64,000 nt of DNA from CAYURP01 sp964447175 (GTDB taxonomy: Bacteria > Zixibacteria > MSB-5A5 > SM23-73-2). The stretch is from the NCBI GenBank assembly GCA_964447175.1, contig CAYURP010000007.1, forward strand, positions 12,145 through 76,144, read 5' to 3'. A program made the translations under genes and the position numbers. The notes beneath the pieces were generated by a model. That model had not been told where the DNA came from. It saw nothing but the letters and a program-made list of their open reading frames with translations, and ran no database searches. Positions 26,202-34,594 of this stretch are shown here, piece by piece. The first letter of the stretch is position 1, and every line of letters starts with the position of its first letter.

Positions 26202-26807
26202 ATGAGAAAATCATTTCTGGTTTTAGCGCTTCTTTTGGGCGTTATTGTTGTTTTTTCAGGCTTAAGCTGGACTGCTCAGAAGGAAGCCAAAGAAGAGGCT
26301 AAAAAAGATACCGTCAAGGCTGCCCCGGAAGCTGTGTACAAATATATGGGAGCTACATCCTGCAAGGGATGTCATAATGTCACTATGAGAGGGAAGCAGT
26401 TTGACGTGTGGAGCTCCAAAAAGCACGCTCAGGCTTACAAGACCTTAGCTAACGAGCAGTCAGGTAAAATAGCCAAAGAGATGAAGATCAAGGACGCTCA
26501 GAAAAGCGAGAAGTGTCTGAAGTGCCATGTGACCGGTTATGGAGTTGCGGATTCCCTTTTGGGGGAAAAATACTCCGTGGAGGAGGGAGTGACCTGCGAA
26601 GCCTGCCATGGGCCGGGCGAAAAATACAAGTCGATGAAGATGATGAAGGACAAGGAGCTGGCTTTGAAGAATGGTTTGATCGAGCCTACAGAGGAGGTCT
26701 GTGTCACCTGCCACAACAAAGAGAGCCCGACCTACAAGCCTTTCAAGTACGCAGAGGCAGTTAAAGCTATCGCTCACCCCTATCCCGAAGTAGAGGAGAA
26801 AAAATAA
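26202..26807 (+). CDS. Tetraheme c-type cytochrome
   Basis: 201 residues behind GAGGAGGTGAG. Signal peptide (about 5-25, LSWTAQKE) sends it to the periplasm. Four CxxCH heme sites: CKGCH (about 51), CLKCH (about 107), CEACH (about 132) and CVTCH (about 168). Extra His residues (for example KKHAQAY and AIAHPYPE) can serve as distal ligands. Arrangement and CEACHGPG motif resemble the cytochrome c554 / multiheme family involved in anaerobic electron transfer. Monocistronic: CRP-type operator upstream, strong terminator downstream. Substrate unknown. Confidence 0.9.
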   Translation: MRKSFLVLALLLGVIVVFSGLSWTAQKEAKEEAKKDTVKAAPEAVYKYMGATSCKGCHNVTMRGKQFDVWSSKKHAQAYKTLANEQSGKIAKEMKIKDAQKSEKCLKCHVTGYGVADSLLGEKYSVEEGVTCEACHGPGEKYKSMKMMKDKELALKNGLIEPTEEVCVTCHNKESPTYKPFKYAEAVKAIAHPYPEVEEKK

Positions 26808-26835
26808 CTGAGGAAAGATAGAAAATGGTTTTTTG

Positions 26836-26864
26836 GACCGACAGATTTCTGTCGGTCTTTTTTT
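26836..26864 (+). terminator. Intrinsic terminator of the cytochrome gene
   Basis: GACCGACAG, loop ATTT, CTGTCGGTC, then T7. A textbook stem of 9 bp, 28 nt after the stop codon. Confidence 0.92.
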
Positions 26865-26927
26865 GTTTCAAATCAGGCTATTTTCTCGTATTATACAGAT
26901 TGCTAACTTAATTAACTTGCGTTTGAT

Positions 26928-28997
26928 ATGAGAGTTTTTTCAGCAAAATTTATTTTTAAACTTAAATTATTGGTATTTCCCCTTTTACTTTTATTTATTT
27001 TTATCTCTAATCCCCTGGCACAGGAAAAGGTTACTCTGAAATATCCAGTAAATATTCCCAAAATAGATGAGAAGACCGCAAATTTCTTAGATACGCTTTC
27101 ACCTGATTCTACATCAACTTTCTGGATTTACTTCACTGATAAGGAAATTGACACACAATCTAATTACAAAAAAGCCATTGACAAATTACCCCAGCGATTG
27201 ACATCCAGATCCCTGGAAAGAAGGAGACTCAGAGGGAAAGAGGAGCTTTTCGATTTCACCGACCTTCCGGTTTCGGCTAAGTATGTAAATGAGGTGGAAT
27301 CCAGATGCAAAAAAATAAGGATCGTTTCCCGATGGTTGAATGCTGCGAGCGTGGAGGCGACCAGAACCGAAATAGAAAGGATATCGGAGCTTCCTTTTGT
27401 CAGGTCTATTGGAAAAGTTGTGACTTACTATAGAAAAAAACCATCTGATGAAAATACCAAAACTCTTTATCGCCCTCCTGAGAGTTTGAGAAAGCCGGGA
27501 TTGTTGGATTATGGTCCATCTTATTCCCAGCTTTCTCAGATTCACGTGCCTTCACTTCACCAACTGGGATATCATGGTGAAGGAGTGCTGGTTTGTATGC
27601 TGGATACCGGATACAAAAAGGACCATCCGGTTTTTCAAAAGGCTTTTGAGGAGGGTCGGGTTTTAGCAGAATATGATTTCATCAACCAGGATTTAGATAC
27701 CCAGAATGATTCGCTTGATACATACGATCAACACAATCACGGAACCTCTACCTGGTCAGCTCTGGGCGGGGAATATGATGGTTCTCTTTATGGTCCGGCT
27801 TATAAAGCTTCCTTCATTTTAGCTAAAACCGAGATGGTGTGGCAGGAAATACAGGCAGAGGAAGACTTATGGGTGGCAGGAATAGAGTGGGCGGATAGTC
27901 TGGGTGCGGATATTGTCTCCAGCTCTCTGGGATACAACGCTTGGTATAGCTATGAGAATATGGATGGTAACACAGCGGTTACCACAATTGCAGCTGACTT
28001 GGCTGTATCCAAGGGAATTGTGGTGGTTAACTCTGCTGGAAATGAGAGACAAAAATTTTGGCATTATATTATTGCACCTGCTGATGGGGATTCAGTTATT
28101 GCAGCAGGCGCAGTGGATGAGATGGGTGAAATAGCCTCTTTCAGTTCAGCGGGTCCCACTTATGATGGCAGGATTAAGCCGGACGTTTGTGCCAGAGGAG
28201 TTGATACCTATTGTGCCGTACCTGATGAGAATTTCTGGTACATAGATGGTACCTCCCTCTCTGCACCTTTGGTAGCAGGAGTATGTGCCCTGCTTCTGCA
28301 GATCCACCCAGATTGGAATCCAGTAACTATACGAGACTCCTTGTGGCATACTGCCTCCCGAGCAGATAACCCGGATACTCTTTACGGGTACGGAATAGTA
28401 AACGCGCTTAAAGCCAGCAGATTACCCAATCCCCTTTTGTCCTCATATGATTTTGATTTCTTTTCCTATCACCAGCAGGGAGATCCGGAGCCACAATTTC
28501 TGGAGATAGTCAGCACCGTAGAGGAAAATTTAAACTGGAAGGCAACTCCCGAGGCAAGCTGGCTGACCATTACCCCGGATTCCAGCAAAACTCCTTCAAC
28601 CTGCACCCTATCAGTCAATACCTCTGGTTTAGAGGACGGAATTCATAATACATCTATTGAAATCGTGGCTGAGAACGAGATTAAATCAACCCAGACTGTT
28701 GATGTGACTCTGGTCATCTCCGGTATGGGAAACGTCTTGATATATCCCAATCCATTTAAAGATAACCTGACCATTAGAGTCAAAAAAAGCAAAACGGAAA
28801 ACAAAGTAAAACTCCATATATTTACTTTAACCGGCGAGCTGGTTCACGAATGTTTTGAGGAATATGAAGAACCAATTTTTTGTACCACCTGGGATGGCAG
28901 GAATCAAAAGGGAGAGGAAGTCGGCTCTGGCATTTATCTGATAAAAATATCCACAGGAGACAAAACGGAAATTCACAAGGTGGCCAAGATAAAGTAG
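26928..28997 (+). CDS. Secreted subtilisin-like (S8) protease with type IX sorting domain
   Basis: 689 residues. Signal peptide (about 10-30), an N-terminal prodomain-like region (about 35-185), then the S8 domain with Asp in VCMLDTG (about 228), His in HNHGTS (about 272) and Ser in GTSLSAPLVAG (about 445). A beta-sandwich region follows (about 510-600) and the last 85 residues form the YPNPF...GxYLIK domain (IYPNPFKDN near 605, GSGIYLIKIST near 665) that directs FCB proteins through type IX secretion and to the surface. First of five such proteins in the window. Single gene; no ribosome site is evident before the ATG. Confidence 0.9.
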   Translation: MRVFSAKFIFKLKLLVFPLLLLFIFISNPLAQEKVTLKYPVNIPKIDEKTANFLDTLSPDSTSTFWIYFTDKEIDTQSNYKKAIDKLPQRLTSRSLERRRLRGKEELFDFTDLPVSAKYVNEVESRCKKIRIVSRWLNAASVEATRTEIERISELPFVRSIGKVVTYYRKKPSDENTKTLYRPPESLRKPGLLDYGPSYSQLSQIHVPSLHQLGYHGEGVLVCMLDTGYKKDHPVFQKAFEEGRVLAEYDFINQDLDTQNDSLDTYDQHNHGTSTWSALGGEYDGSLYGPAYKASFILAKTEMVWQEIQAEEDLWVAGIEWADSLGADIVSSSLGYNAWYSYENMDGNTAVTTIAADLAVSKGIVVVNSAGNERQKFWHYIIAPADGDSVIAAGAVDEMGEIASFSSAGPTYDGRIKPDVCARGVDTYCAVPDENFWYIDGTSLSAPLVAGVCALLLQIHPDWNPVTIRDSLWHTASRADNPDTLYGYGIVNALKASRLPNPLLSSYDFDFFSYHQQGDPEPQFLEIVSTVEENLNWKATPEASWLTITPDSSKTPSTCTLSVNTSGLEDGIHNTSIEIVAENEIKSTQTVDVTLVISGMGNVLIYPNPFKDNLTIRVKKSKTENKVKLHIFTLTGELVHECFEEYEEPIFCTTWDGRNQKGEEVGSGIYLIKISTGDKTEIHKVAKIK

Positions 28998-29033
28998 TCT
29001 ATCTATTCATATAAAGAAGTGCTCTTAAGGCCG

Positions 29034-29061
29034 TTGACTTTATAATTTTTTTTATTAGATT
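29034..29061 (+). promoter_or_regulatory. Putative promoter for the aminotransferase-sucC run
   Basis: TTGACT (29034-29039), 16-bp spacer, TAGATT (29056-29061). The implied leader is about 170 nt and contains a small stem GGTCAAA/TTTGACC at 29150-29171; no known riboswitch fold was recognised in it. Confidence 0.4.
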
Positions 29062-29237
29062 TAGTGAAAATTTTCTCAAAGTCGGTTGAAAGATGTATTT
29101 GAAATTGTTTGTTTTCCTGAGAAGACTGCTTTACAAGATGTATCTTAAAGGTCAAACTTAGTTCTTTGACCATACTTCCTATTTTACTCCCATTATGCTA
29201 TTTCAAAAATTCATTTTATTATTAGAAAGGAATCGAA

Positions 29238-30581
29238 ATGACGGATAAAAAATTACCGAAAATCAAAACCAGACTCCCGGGTCCAAAAAGTAAAAAACTC
29301 ATAGATAAAGACGAAAGATACGTCTCCCAATCTTACACCCGGGCTTTTCCTACGGTGATAGATCATGCCAAAGGCGCTTATATGTGGGATCCGGACGGGA
29401 ATGTGTTCATAGACTTTCACGCTGGAATCGGGGTATGCTCAACGGGGAATACCCATCCTGAGGTGGTGAAAGCCATCAAGGCTCAGGCGGATAAATCTAT
29501 TCATATCGCTACTGCTGATTTCTATCACAGTCTGGTGGGTGATCTGGCTAAAAAGCTTTCTGAGATTACTCCAGGACCGGGCTCCAAAAGGACCTTTTTC
29601 ACCAACTCCGGCACGGAATCGATTGAAGCTGCATTCAAGCTTGCCCGCTATAACAAAAGAAAGCCCCGAAATATCGCTTTCATTGGAGCTTTCCACGGCC
29701 GCTCCATGGGAGCTTTGTCTTTGACCTGCAGCAAGCTAAACCAGAGACGATACTTTGCACCTATGGTTCCGGAGGTAACACACGTGCCCTATGCTTACTG
29801 CTATCGCTGTCCTTATAATTTAACCTATCCCAAATGCGATATGTACTGCGTCAAATTCATTGATGAGGTTATCCTGAATAAGGTTGCTCCAGCTGAGGAG
29901 GTGGCGGCTATCTTTGTGGAACCCATACAGGGTGAGGGCGGGTACATTGTTCCTCCCAAGGAATTTCATCCCATGCTCAGAAAGATATGCGATAAATATG
30001 GAATCCTTCTGGTGATGGACGAGATTCAATCCGGTATGGGAAGGACGGGCAAGATGTTCGCCATCGAACACTGGAATGTGGTTCCGGACGTAATTACCAT
30101 AGCCAAGGCTTTAGCCTCAGGTATGCCTTTAGGTGCCTGTATCGCCAGTAAAAAGCTAATGTCCTGGGAGCCGGGAGCCCATTCCACCACTTTTGGGGGA
30201 AATCCCATCTCCTGCGCTGCTGCCCTGACCACCATTAAGCTTCTGGAAAATGGCCTGGTAAAAAATGCAGCCCGAATGGGGAATTTCATAATGACCCGCC
30301 TGAAAAAGATAATGAACAAAAGCAGAATAATCGGAGACGTCAGAGGCAAAGGGCTTATGATCGGGATTGAGCTGGTTAAAAACAAAAAGACCAAAGAGCC
30401 TGCTCCGGAGTATTCTTCCAGATTAGCCAATGAGTGCTTCAAATTGGGCTTGATGATCCTGACCTGCGGGCACAATTCTGTTCGCTTTATCCCTCCTTTG
30501 ACGATTGACGAGGAAGTTGCGGACAAGGCATTGAAGATATTTGAAAAGGCAGTACAAAGAGTGGAGAAATCAAGAAGATAA
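29238..30581 (+). CDS. Class III PLP aminotransferase (4-aminobutyrate/ornithine or racemase type)
   Basis: 447 residues with a good ribosome site (AGAAAGGAATC). Fold-type I class III motifs: FFTNSGTESIEAAFKLAR (about 117-134), EPIQGEGGY (about 228-236), MDEIQSGMGRTGK (about 262-274, PLP Asp) and the Schiff-base Lys in ITIAKALASGMPLGA (about 290). A Cys-rich insert YCYRCPYNLTYPKCDMYC (about 178-195) is characteristic of the archaeal-type branch that includes ornithine aminotransferases and broad amino-acid racemases, so the reaction is uncertain. It is followed closely by sucC. Confidence 0.82.
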   Translation: MTDKKLPKIKTRLPGPKSKKLIDKDERYVSQSYTRAFPTVIDHAKGAYMWDPDGNVFIDFHAGIGVCSTGNTHPEVVKAIKAQADKSIHIATADFYHSLVGDLAKKLSEITPGPGSKRTFFTNSGTESIEAAFKLARYNKRKPRNIAFIGAFHGRSMGALSLTCSKLNQRRYFAPMVPEVTHVPYAYCYRCPYNLTYPKCDMYCVKFIDEVILNKVAPAEEVAAIFVEPIQGEGGYIVPPKEFHPMLRKICDKYGILLVMDEIQSGMGRTGKMFAIEHWNVVPDVITIAKALASGMPLGACIASKKLMSWEPGAHSTTFGGNPISCAAALTTIKLLENGLVKNAARMGNFIMTRLKKIMNKSRIIGDVRGKGLMIGIELVKNKKTKEPAPEYSSRLANECFKLGLMILTCGHNSVRFIPPLTIDEEVADKALKIFEKAVQRVEKSRR

Positions 30582-30602
30582 ACTCACCGTTTGGAGGATG
30601 AG

Positions 30603-31802
30603 TTGAGACTTTACGAATACGAGGCTAAAAAGATATTCTCCCAGTCTGGCATTCCCATAACTGAAGGGATGGTGGTAAACTCTCCTGAGGAAGCCAAATC
30701 TTTCGCTGAGAAAATAGGAAAGCCTGTGGTCTTGAAATCCCAGATTCTCTCCGGCGGCAGAGGAAAAGCAGGTGGAATCAAATTCGCAAATAATCATCAG
30801 GAAGCGGAAAAGGTATCCCAAGAGCTCCTCTCGATGAAAATCAAAGGATACCAGGTTGAGAGGGTTCTGGTAGATGAGAAGCTGGATATTGAAAAGGAGT
30901 TTTACATCGGAGTTACCCTGGACCGCTTGAACTACAAAATTGTTGTCATCGCCTGCTCCGAGGGCGGAGTGGAGATCGAGGAGGTTGCCCGAACCCATCC
31001 GGAGAAAATAAAGAAAATCTCTCTGGATATAGATGAAACATTATACAATTTCCAGTCGCAAGGTTTAGCCAGAGAGCTGGGTATAAAAGGCTCAGGTATT
31101 AAAGCAGTAGGAGATATAATCCATTCCCTGTGGAAACTATATAAATCATATGATGCCAAACTGGCTGAGATAAATCCTCTGGTTTTGACCAGAGACGGAA
31201 AATACCTGGCAGCCGATGCCCGGATGAGCCTGGATGACGACGCCTTGTTCCGGCACCCGGAAATAAAAGAAATGGGCATTGAAAAGCGTCACGAGGAGGG
31301 GGAGATGACCCCCAGAGAACAGAAAGCCAGAGAGGCGGGGATTCCCTATCTGGATCTGGATGGTGATATCGGGATGTTTCCCGGAGGTGCGGGTTTCGGC
31401 ATTATGGGGAACGATTTCATCCACTATTATGGTGGCAAACCTGCCAATTTTATGGATTCAGGCGGTGGCCCCACACCGGAAAGGTTAGCCCAGATGCTTA
31501 CCCTTCTGGATGAGAATCCTCAGGTCAAAGCCATCTTTGGTGCAAGATTCGGGGGTATCTCGAGGTGCGATGATTTTGCTAAAGGGGTGGTGATGTTCTT
31601 AAAAGAACATGGCCTTTCCAAACCTATGGTCTTAAGGATGACCGGCAATATGTGGAAGCAAGGGCTGGAGATATTCGATAAAGCTAAAAAAGAGAATCCT
31701 GAGCTTTTCAAAAATATCGAGATTCACGGCATCGAAACACCCATAGAGGAGATTGCCAAAAGAGCAGTGGAATTGGGTAAAGAAGTTAAGAGTAGAGAGT
31801 AG
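30603..31802 (+). CDS. sucC: Succinate-CoA ligase (ADP-forming) beta subunit
   Basis: About 399 residues. Begins MRLYEYEAKKIFSQSGIP, the normal SucC N-terminus. I prefer TTG 30603, since GGAGG at 30593-30597 lies 5 nt before it; an in-frame TTG at 30591 would put that site inside the gene. ATP-grasp lysine/glycine loop LKSQILSGGRGKAGG (about 45-59), the Mg-binding EINPLV (about 190) and the CoA-ligase part with GGPTPERLAQ and the GGISRCDDFAKG segment are present. With SucD it makes succinate and ATP from succinyl-CoA in the TCA cycle. It is separated from sucD by a dehydrogenase gene, which is unusual. Confidence 0.93.
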   Translation: MRLYEYEAKKIFSQSGIPITEGMVVNSPEEAKSFAEKIGKPVVLKSQILSGGRGKAGGIKFANNHQEAEKVSQELLSMKIKGYQVERVLVDEKLDIEKEFYIGVTLDRLNYKIVVIACSEGGVEIEEVARTHPEKIKKISLDIDETLYNFQSQGLARELGIKGSGIKAVGDIIHSLWKLYKSYDAKLAEINPLVLTRDGKYLAADARMSLDDDALFRHPEIKEMGIEKRHEEGEMTPREQKAREAGIPYLDLDGDIGMFPGGAGFGIMGNDFIHYYGGKPANFMDSGGGPTPERLAQMLTLLDENPQVKAIFGARFGGISRCDDFAKGVVMFLKEHGLSKPMVLRMTGNMWKQGLEIFDKAKKENPELFKNIEIHGIETPIEEIAKRAVELGKEVKSRE

Positions 31803-31835
31803 AGAGAGTTGAGAGTAAAGAGTTAAGAGTTTAGA
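31786..31835 (+). repeat. AGAGT simple-sequence tract at the end of sucC
   Basis: From within the last codons of sucC to the next start codon the DNA is a run of variants of AGAGTAGAGAG and GAGAGTTAAGAG. It supplies both the SucC tail (KSRE-stop) and a purine-rich ribosome site for the next gene. Such tracts also occur at 61547-61583 in another form. Confidence 0.7.
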
Positions 31836-32825
31836 GTGAAAAGGAAAAAGATTAAAGTAGTGGTGGCATTGACTAAGAAGTGTCAGGATTTTGACGTTTT
31901 TTGTGAGGTGGTTTGTTCATCCTCAAAGATAAAAAATAAAGTTGATTTTGTTTTCTCGGAGAACAAAGAGCACTTGAGAAAGATTATACCTGATGCTGAG
32001 ATACTGGTCTGTATGAAAATAGATCAGGAAGCCTTTGCAAAGGCAAAAAATCTGAAATGGATTCATCTGGGATTAGCTGGTGTGGATAAGGCATTACTAC
32101 CTGAGGTGGTGAAATCTAAGGTAAAACTGACCAGCTCCAAAGGTATACACGCTACAACATTATCTGAGCTTATCCTGGGTATGATTTTAGCATTTAGCAA
32201 GGGGATTGTTCTGAGCATGAGTTTCAAGAACAGAAAAGTCTGGGGATTTGAACAGGTAATCCAGAGCAGATTCGATCTTCAGGCGAAGGTTCTGGGAATA
32301 ATCGGACTGGGTCTTATAGGAATCGAGGTGGCTAAAAAAGCCAAGGCCTTCGGGATGAAGGTTATTGCTGTCAAGAATCGGCCAGATAAAGCCCTTAAGT
32401 ATGTTGATAAAATTTATACTAAGGGAAAACTAAATCAGGTTTTGAAAGAATCAGACTTTGTGTTCTTATCTGTGCCTCTTACTAAAGAAACATACCATAT
32501 GATAGGAGAAAAAGAGCTGGATCAGATGAAAAAAACAGCTTTTCTTATCAACACTGCCAGAGGTCCGGTGGTGGATGAGAAAGCATTAATAGATGCTTTA
32601 AAGAATGGGAAAATCGCAGGTGCTGGACTGGACGTCTTTGAGAAGGAACCATTACCCGAATCATCTGAACTCTGGAATATAGACAACGTGATAATCACCC
32701 CGCACATAGGCGGGGCAATGCCGGACTATTACAAAAAAGTTGGTCAATTATTCAGGGAAAATTTAGAAAGATTTATGCAAGGTAAAAAACTAATAAATCT
32801 GGTGAATAGAAAATTAGGATATTAA
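31836..32825 (+). CDS. D-isomer-specific 2-hydroxyacid dehydrogenase
   Basis: 329 residues from GTG 31836, purine-rich ribosome site in the preceding simple-sequence tract. NAD-binding motif LGIIGLGLIGIEVAKKAKAFG (GxGxxG, about 150-168), and the catalytic set: Arg in NTARGPVVDEKAL (about 243), Glu in FEKEPLPE (about 270) and His in TPHIGGAMP (about 292). It lacks a C-terminal regulatory (ACT) domain, so it is not a full SerA. Substrate could be glyoxylate, hydroxypyruvate or a similar 2-oxoacid. It sits between sucC and sucD, possibly as a late insertion. Confidence 0.88.
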   Translation: MKRKKIKVVVALTKKCQDFDVFCEVVCSSSKIKNKVDFVFSENKEHLRKIIPDAEILVCMKIDQEAFAKAKNLKWIHLGLAGVDKALLPEVVKSKVKLTSSKGIHATTLSELILGMILAFSKGIVLSMSFKNRKVWGFEQVIQSRFDLQAKVLGIIGLGLIGIEVAKKAKAFGMKVIAVKNRPDKALKYVDKIYTKGKLNQVLKESDFVFLSVPLTKETYHMIGEKELDQMKKTAFLINTARGPVVDEKALIDALKNGKIAGAGLDVFEKEPLPESSELWNIDNVIITPHIGGAMPDYYKKVGQLFRENLERFMQGKKLINLVNRKLGY

Positions 32826-32930
32826 CACAGGTTGGGACAACCTGTGATACCGTGTATGCAGGAGATGTTAATTTTGGGCAAAAGCAAATACCAAAGCGGT
32901 AGCCCACCTTGTCTCAAGGTGGGTGATGTC
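32825..32930. repeat. Two intergenic dyads between the dehydrogenase and sucD
   Basis: ACACAGGTTGGGACAACCTGTG (about 32826-32847) and CCCACCTTGTCTCAAGGTGGG (about 32904-32924, preceded by GTAG). They match in type the dyads at 15848, 15879 and 16561. Confidence 0.6.
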
Positions 32931-32956
32931 TGGATATAAACAATTGAGGGAATAAT

Positions 32957-33823
32957 ATGGCAATATTGGTTGATAAAAACAGCAGGGTCATCGTTCAGGG
33001 GATCACAGGAACTGCGGGACAGTTCCATACTGAGCGGATGCTGAAATACGGGACAAAAATCGTTGCCGGGACATCTCCGGGCAAAGGCGGACAAAAGGTA
33101 TTCGACTTGCCAGTTTACGATTCAGTTCAAGAGTGTGTGGAAAAAGAAAAAGCTGATACCTCGGTCATATTTCTGCCAGCCAAGTTCGTCATGGAGGCTG
33201 CAATTGAGGCTATATATGCCGGAATTAAATTCATAGTTGTCGTCCCTGAACACATTCCCATCTTCGATATGATGCTGATAAGAAAAGAGGCCCAGAAAAA
33301 GGGAGCAATGGTATTGGGAGGTAACACCCCTGGAATAATAACACCGGGTGAGGCAAATCTGGGCATAATGCCGGACATTGCGTTTGCTCCGGGCAGGGTG
33401 GGGACAGTTTCCAGATCGGGCTCTTTGACCTATTATCTTGCAGATACCCTGACCCGCTCCGGATACGGCGAAACCACCTGCGTGGGAATGGGAGGCGATC
33501 CTATTCTGGGAACTACCTTTGATGAGATATTGCTTTTGTTCGATCAGGACCCGAAAACCAAGGCTACAGTTTTAGCAGGCGAGATCGGCGGAGTCTATGA
33601 GGAGAAGGCAAAATCAACTATCCCTAAGTTGAAAAAACCAGTAATCGCCATGGTCGGCGGGGTATTCGCGCCCCAGGGCAAAAGAATGGGGCATGCCGGT
33701 GCCATAGTAGAAGGCGAAATGGGAACCGCCAAGTCCAAGCTCAAGGCTTTAGAACAAGGCGGAGCACATATTGCCAAAACCTTTCTGGATATACCTGAGA
33801 TTTTGAAGAAGTTGCGGATTTAG
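32957..33823 (+). CDS. sucD: Succinate-CoA ligase alpha subunit
   Basis: 288 residues. CoA-binding Rossmann motif IVQGITGTAGQFHTERM (residues about 12-28), the ligase part GGNTPGIITPGEANLGIMP, SRSGSLTYYL and the active-site His segment KRMGHAGAIV (about 242-251), the phosphohistidine expected in all SucD proteins. It partners the SucC at 30603-31802. Ribosome site GAGGG, 6 nt. Full length. Confidence 0.95.
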   Translation: MAILVDKNSRVIVQGITGTAGQFHTERMLKYGTKIVAGTSPGKGGQKVFDLPVYDSVQECVEKEKADTSVIFLPAKFVMEAAIEAIYAGIKFIVVVPEHIPIFDMMLIRKEAQKKGAMVLGGNTPGIITPGEANLGIMPDIAFAPGRVGTVSRSGSLTYYLADTLTRSGYGETTCVGMGGDPILGTTFDEILLLFDQDPKTKATVLAGEIGGVYEEKAKSTIPKLKKPVIAMVGGVFAPQGKRMGHAGAIVEGEMGTAKSKLKALEQGGAHIAKTFLDIPEILKKLRI

Positions 33824-33831
33824 GATTTGAA

Positions 33832-33905
33832 TGTAGCGGAGTCTTTAGACCTCCAAGGGCGGAAGGGATGGGGGAATGAATGGAAAGCTAAAGCTTTCCT
33901 CTACA
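33832..33905 (+). repeat. TGTAG...CTACA element, RAYT-linked copy 1
   Basis: TGTAGCGGAG ... CCTCTACA with hairpins around GGAGTCTTTAGACCTCC and GGAAAGCT/AGCTTTCC. First hairpin carries a one-base deletion. Confidence 0.85.
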
Positions 33906-33917
33906 TAAGAAAAGAAA

Positions 33918-33996
33918 TGTAGCGGAGGTCTTCAGACCTCCATCGGTGGAGAGGATAGGGGAAATAAAGAATGGAAAACTAAAGTTTTCCGCTACA
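33918..33996 (+). repeat. TGTAG...CTACA element, RAYT-linked copy 2 (reference copy)
   Basis: 79 bp, ends TGTAGC/GCTACA. Hairpin 1 GGAGGTCT/AGACCTCC, hairpin 2 GGAAAACT/AGTTTTCC: the inner A of hairpin 2 differs from other copies and its pairing partner has changed with it, showing selection for the stem. Confidence 0.9.
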
Positions 33997-34008
33997 TAAA
34001 ATCATTAT

Positions 34009-34032
34009 GGAAGGCTGAAGCCTTCCAATACA
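34009..34032 (+). repeat. Half element next to the RAYT gene
   Basis: GGAAGGCT, GA, AGCCTTCC hairpin at 34009-34026 followed by AATACA, a decayed right end; it lies just 8 bp before the RAYT start. Confidence 0.75.
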
Positions 34033-34039
34033 TAAAACG

Positions 34040-34513
34040 GTGATGTTCAAACGCAAAACCAACAGGTTGGATCTGTTATTTTATAGAGGAATACGAGCTT
34101 ATTTTGTAACCATATGTACAAAAGACCAGCAAAAAGTGTTTACTAACAAAAAAACAGTGGGCAAACATATCAGGATATTAAGTGAGTGCTGTGAAAAAGA
34201 AAAATTCAGTGTATGGGCTTATTGTTTTATGCCCGATCATATTCATTTACTTCTGACTGCTAAGGAGAATTCAGAACTGATCAAACTTGTAACAGCCTAT
34301 AAGCGGTTGAGTGGATATGAATATAAGAAAAAAACAGGAAAAAATCTGTGGCAGAAAAGTTTTTATGACCACATTCTAAGAAAAGAGGAGAATATAACTC
34401 AAGTGGTAAGATACATTTTAGAAAACCCAGTAAGAAAGAATTTAGTAGAAAATTTTAGGGAATATCCCTTTTCTGGCTCTTTAGAGTTTGGAAAAGACAT
34501 CTTTAATATGTAG
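34040..34513 (+). CDS. REP-associated tyrosine transposase (RAYT, Y1/HUH family)
   Basis: 157 residues (GTG 34040 or ATG 34043). Y1 transposase fold: AYFVTICT strand (residues 20-27), the HUH metal motif MPDHIHLLL (His67 and His69) and candidate catalytic tyrosines in TAYKRLSGYEYKKKTG (87, 93, 95). The C-terminal LWQKSFYDHILRKEEN and YILENPVRKNLV blocks mark the RAYT branch rather than IS200 TnpA. RAYTs are single-copy housekeeping-like genes that act on REP hairpins as single-stranded DNA. This gene is flanked by five TGTAG-type elements and half elements, and its TAG stop (34511-34513) lies inside the first right-hand copy. No IS ends are seen. Full length, probably functional. Confidence 0.92.
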   Translation: MMFKRKTNRLDLLFYRGIRAYFVTICTKDQQKVFTNKKTVGKHIRILSECCEKEKFSVWAYCFMPDHIHLLLTAKENSELIKLVTAYKRLSGYEYKKKTGKNLWQKSFYDHILRKEENITQVVRYILENPVRKNLVENFREYPFSGSLEFGKDIFNM

Positions 34514-34587
34514 CGGAGGTCTTCAGACCTCCATTGGTGGTGGGGATTGGTGAAGAAAAGAATGGAAAGCTGAAGCTTTCCGCTACA
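34509..34587 (+). repeat. TGTAG...CTACA element, RAYT-linked copy 3, overlapping the RAYT stop
   Basis: TGTAGC at 34509 supplies the RAYT stop codon. Hairpins GGAGGTCT/AGACCTCC and GGAAAGCT/AGCTTTCC; ends in GCTACA. Confidence 0.9.
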
Positions 34588-34594
34588 TTTAAAC

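Noticed and set aside
29238..33823. GABA-to-succinyl-CoA pathway (aminotransferase, dehydrogenase, SucCD)
   Set aside because: The dehydrogenase is of the 2-hydroxyacid type and not a succinate semialdehyde enzyme, and the aminotransferase substrate is unclear.
34040..34513. IS200/IS605 insertion sequence
   Set aside because: The protein has the RAYT C-terminal blocks, there is no tnpB, and no IS ends with the usual subterminal hairpins are found outside the REP-like elements.
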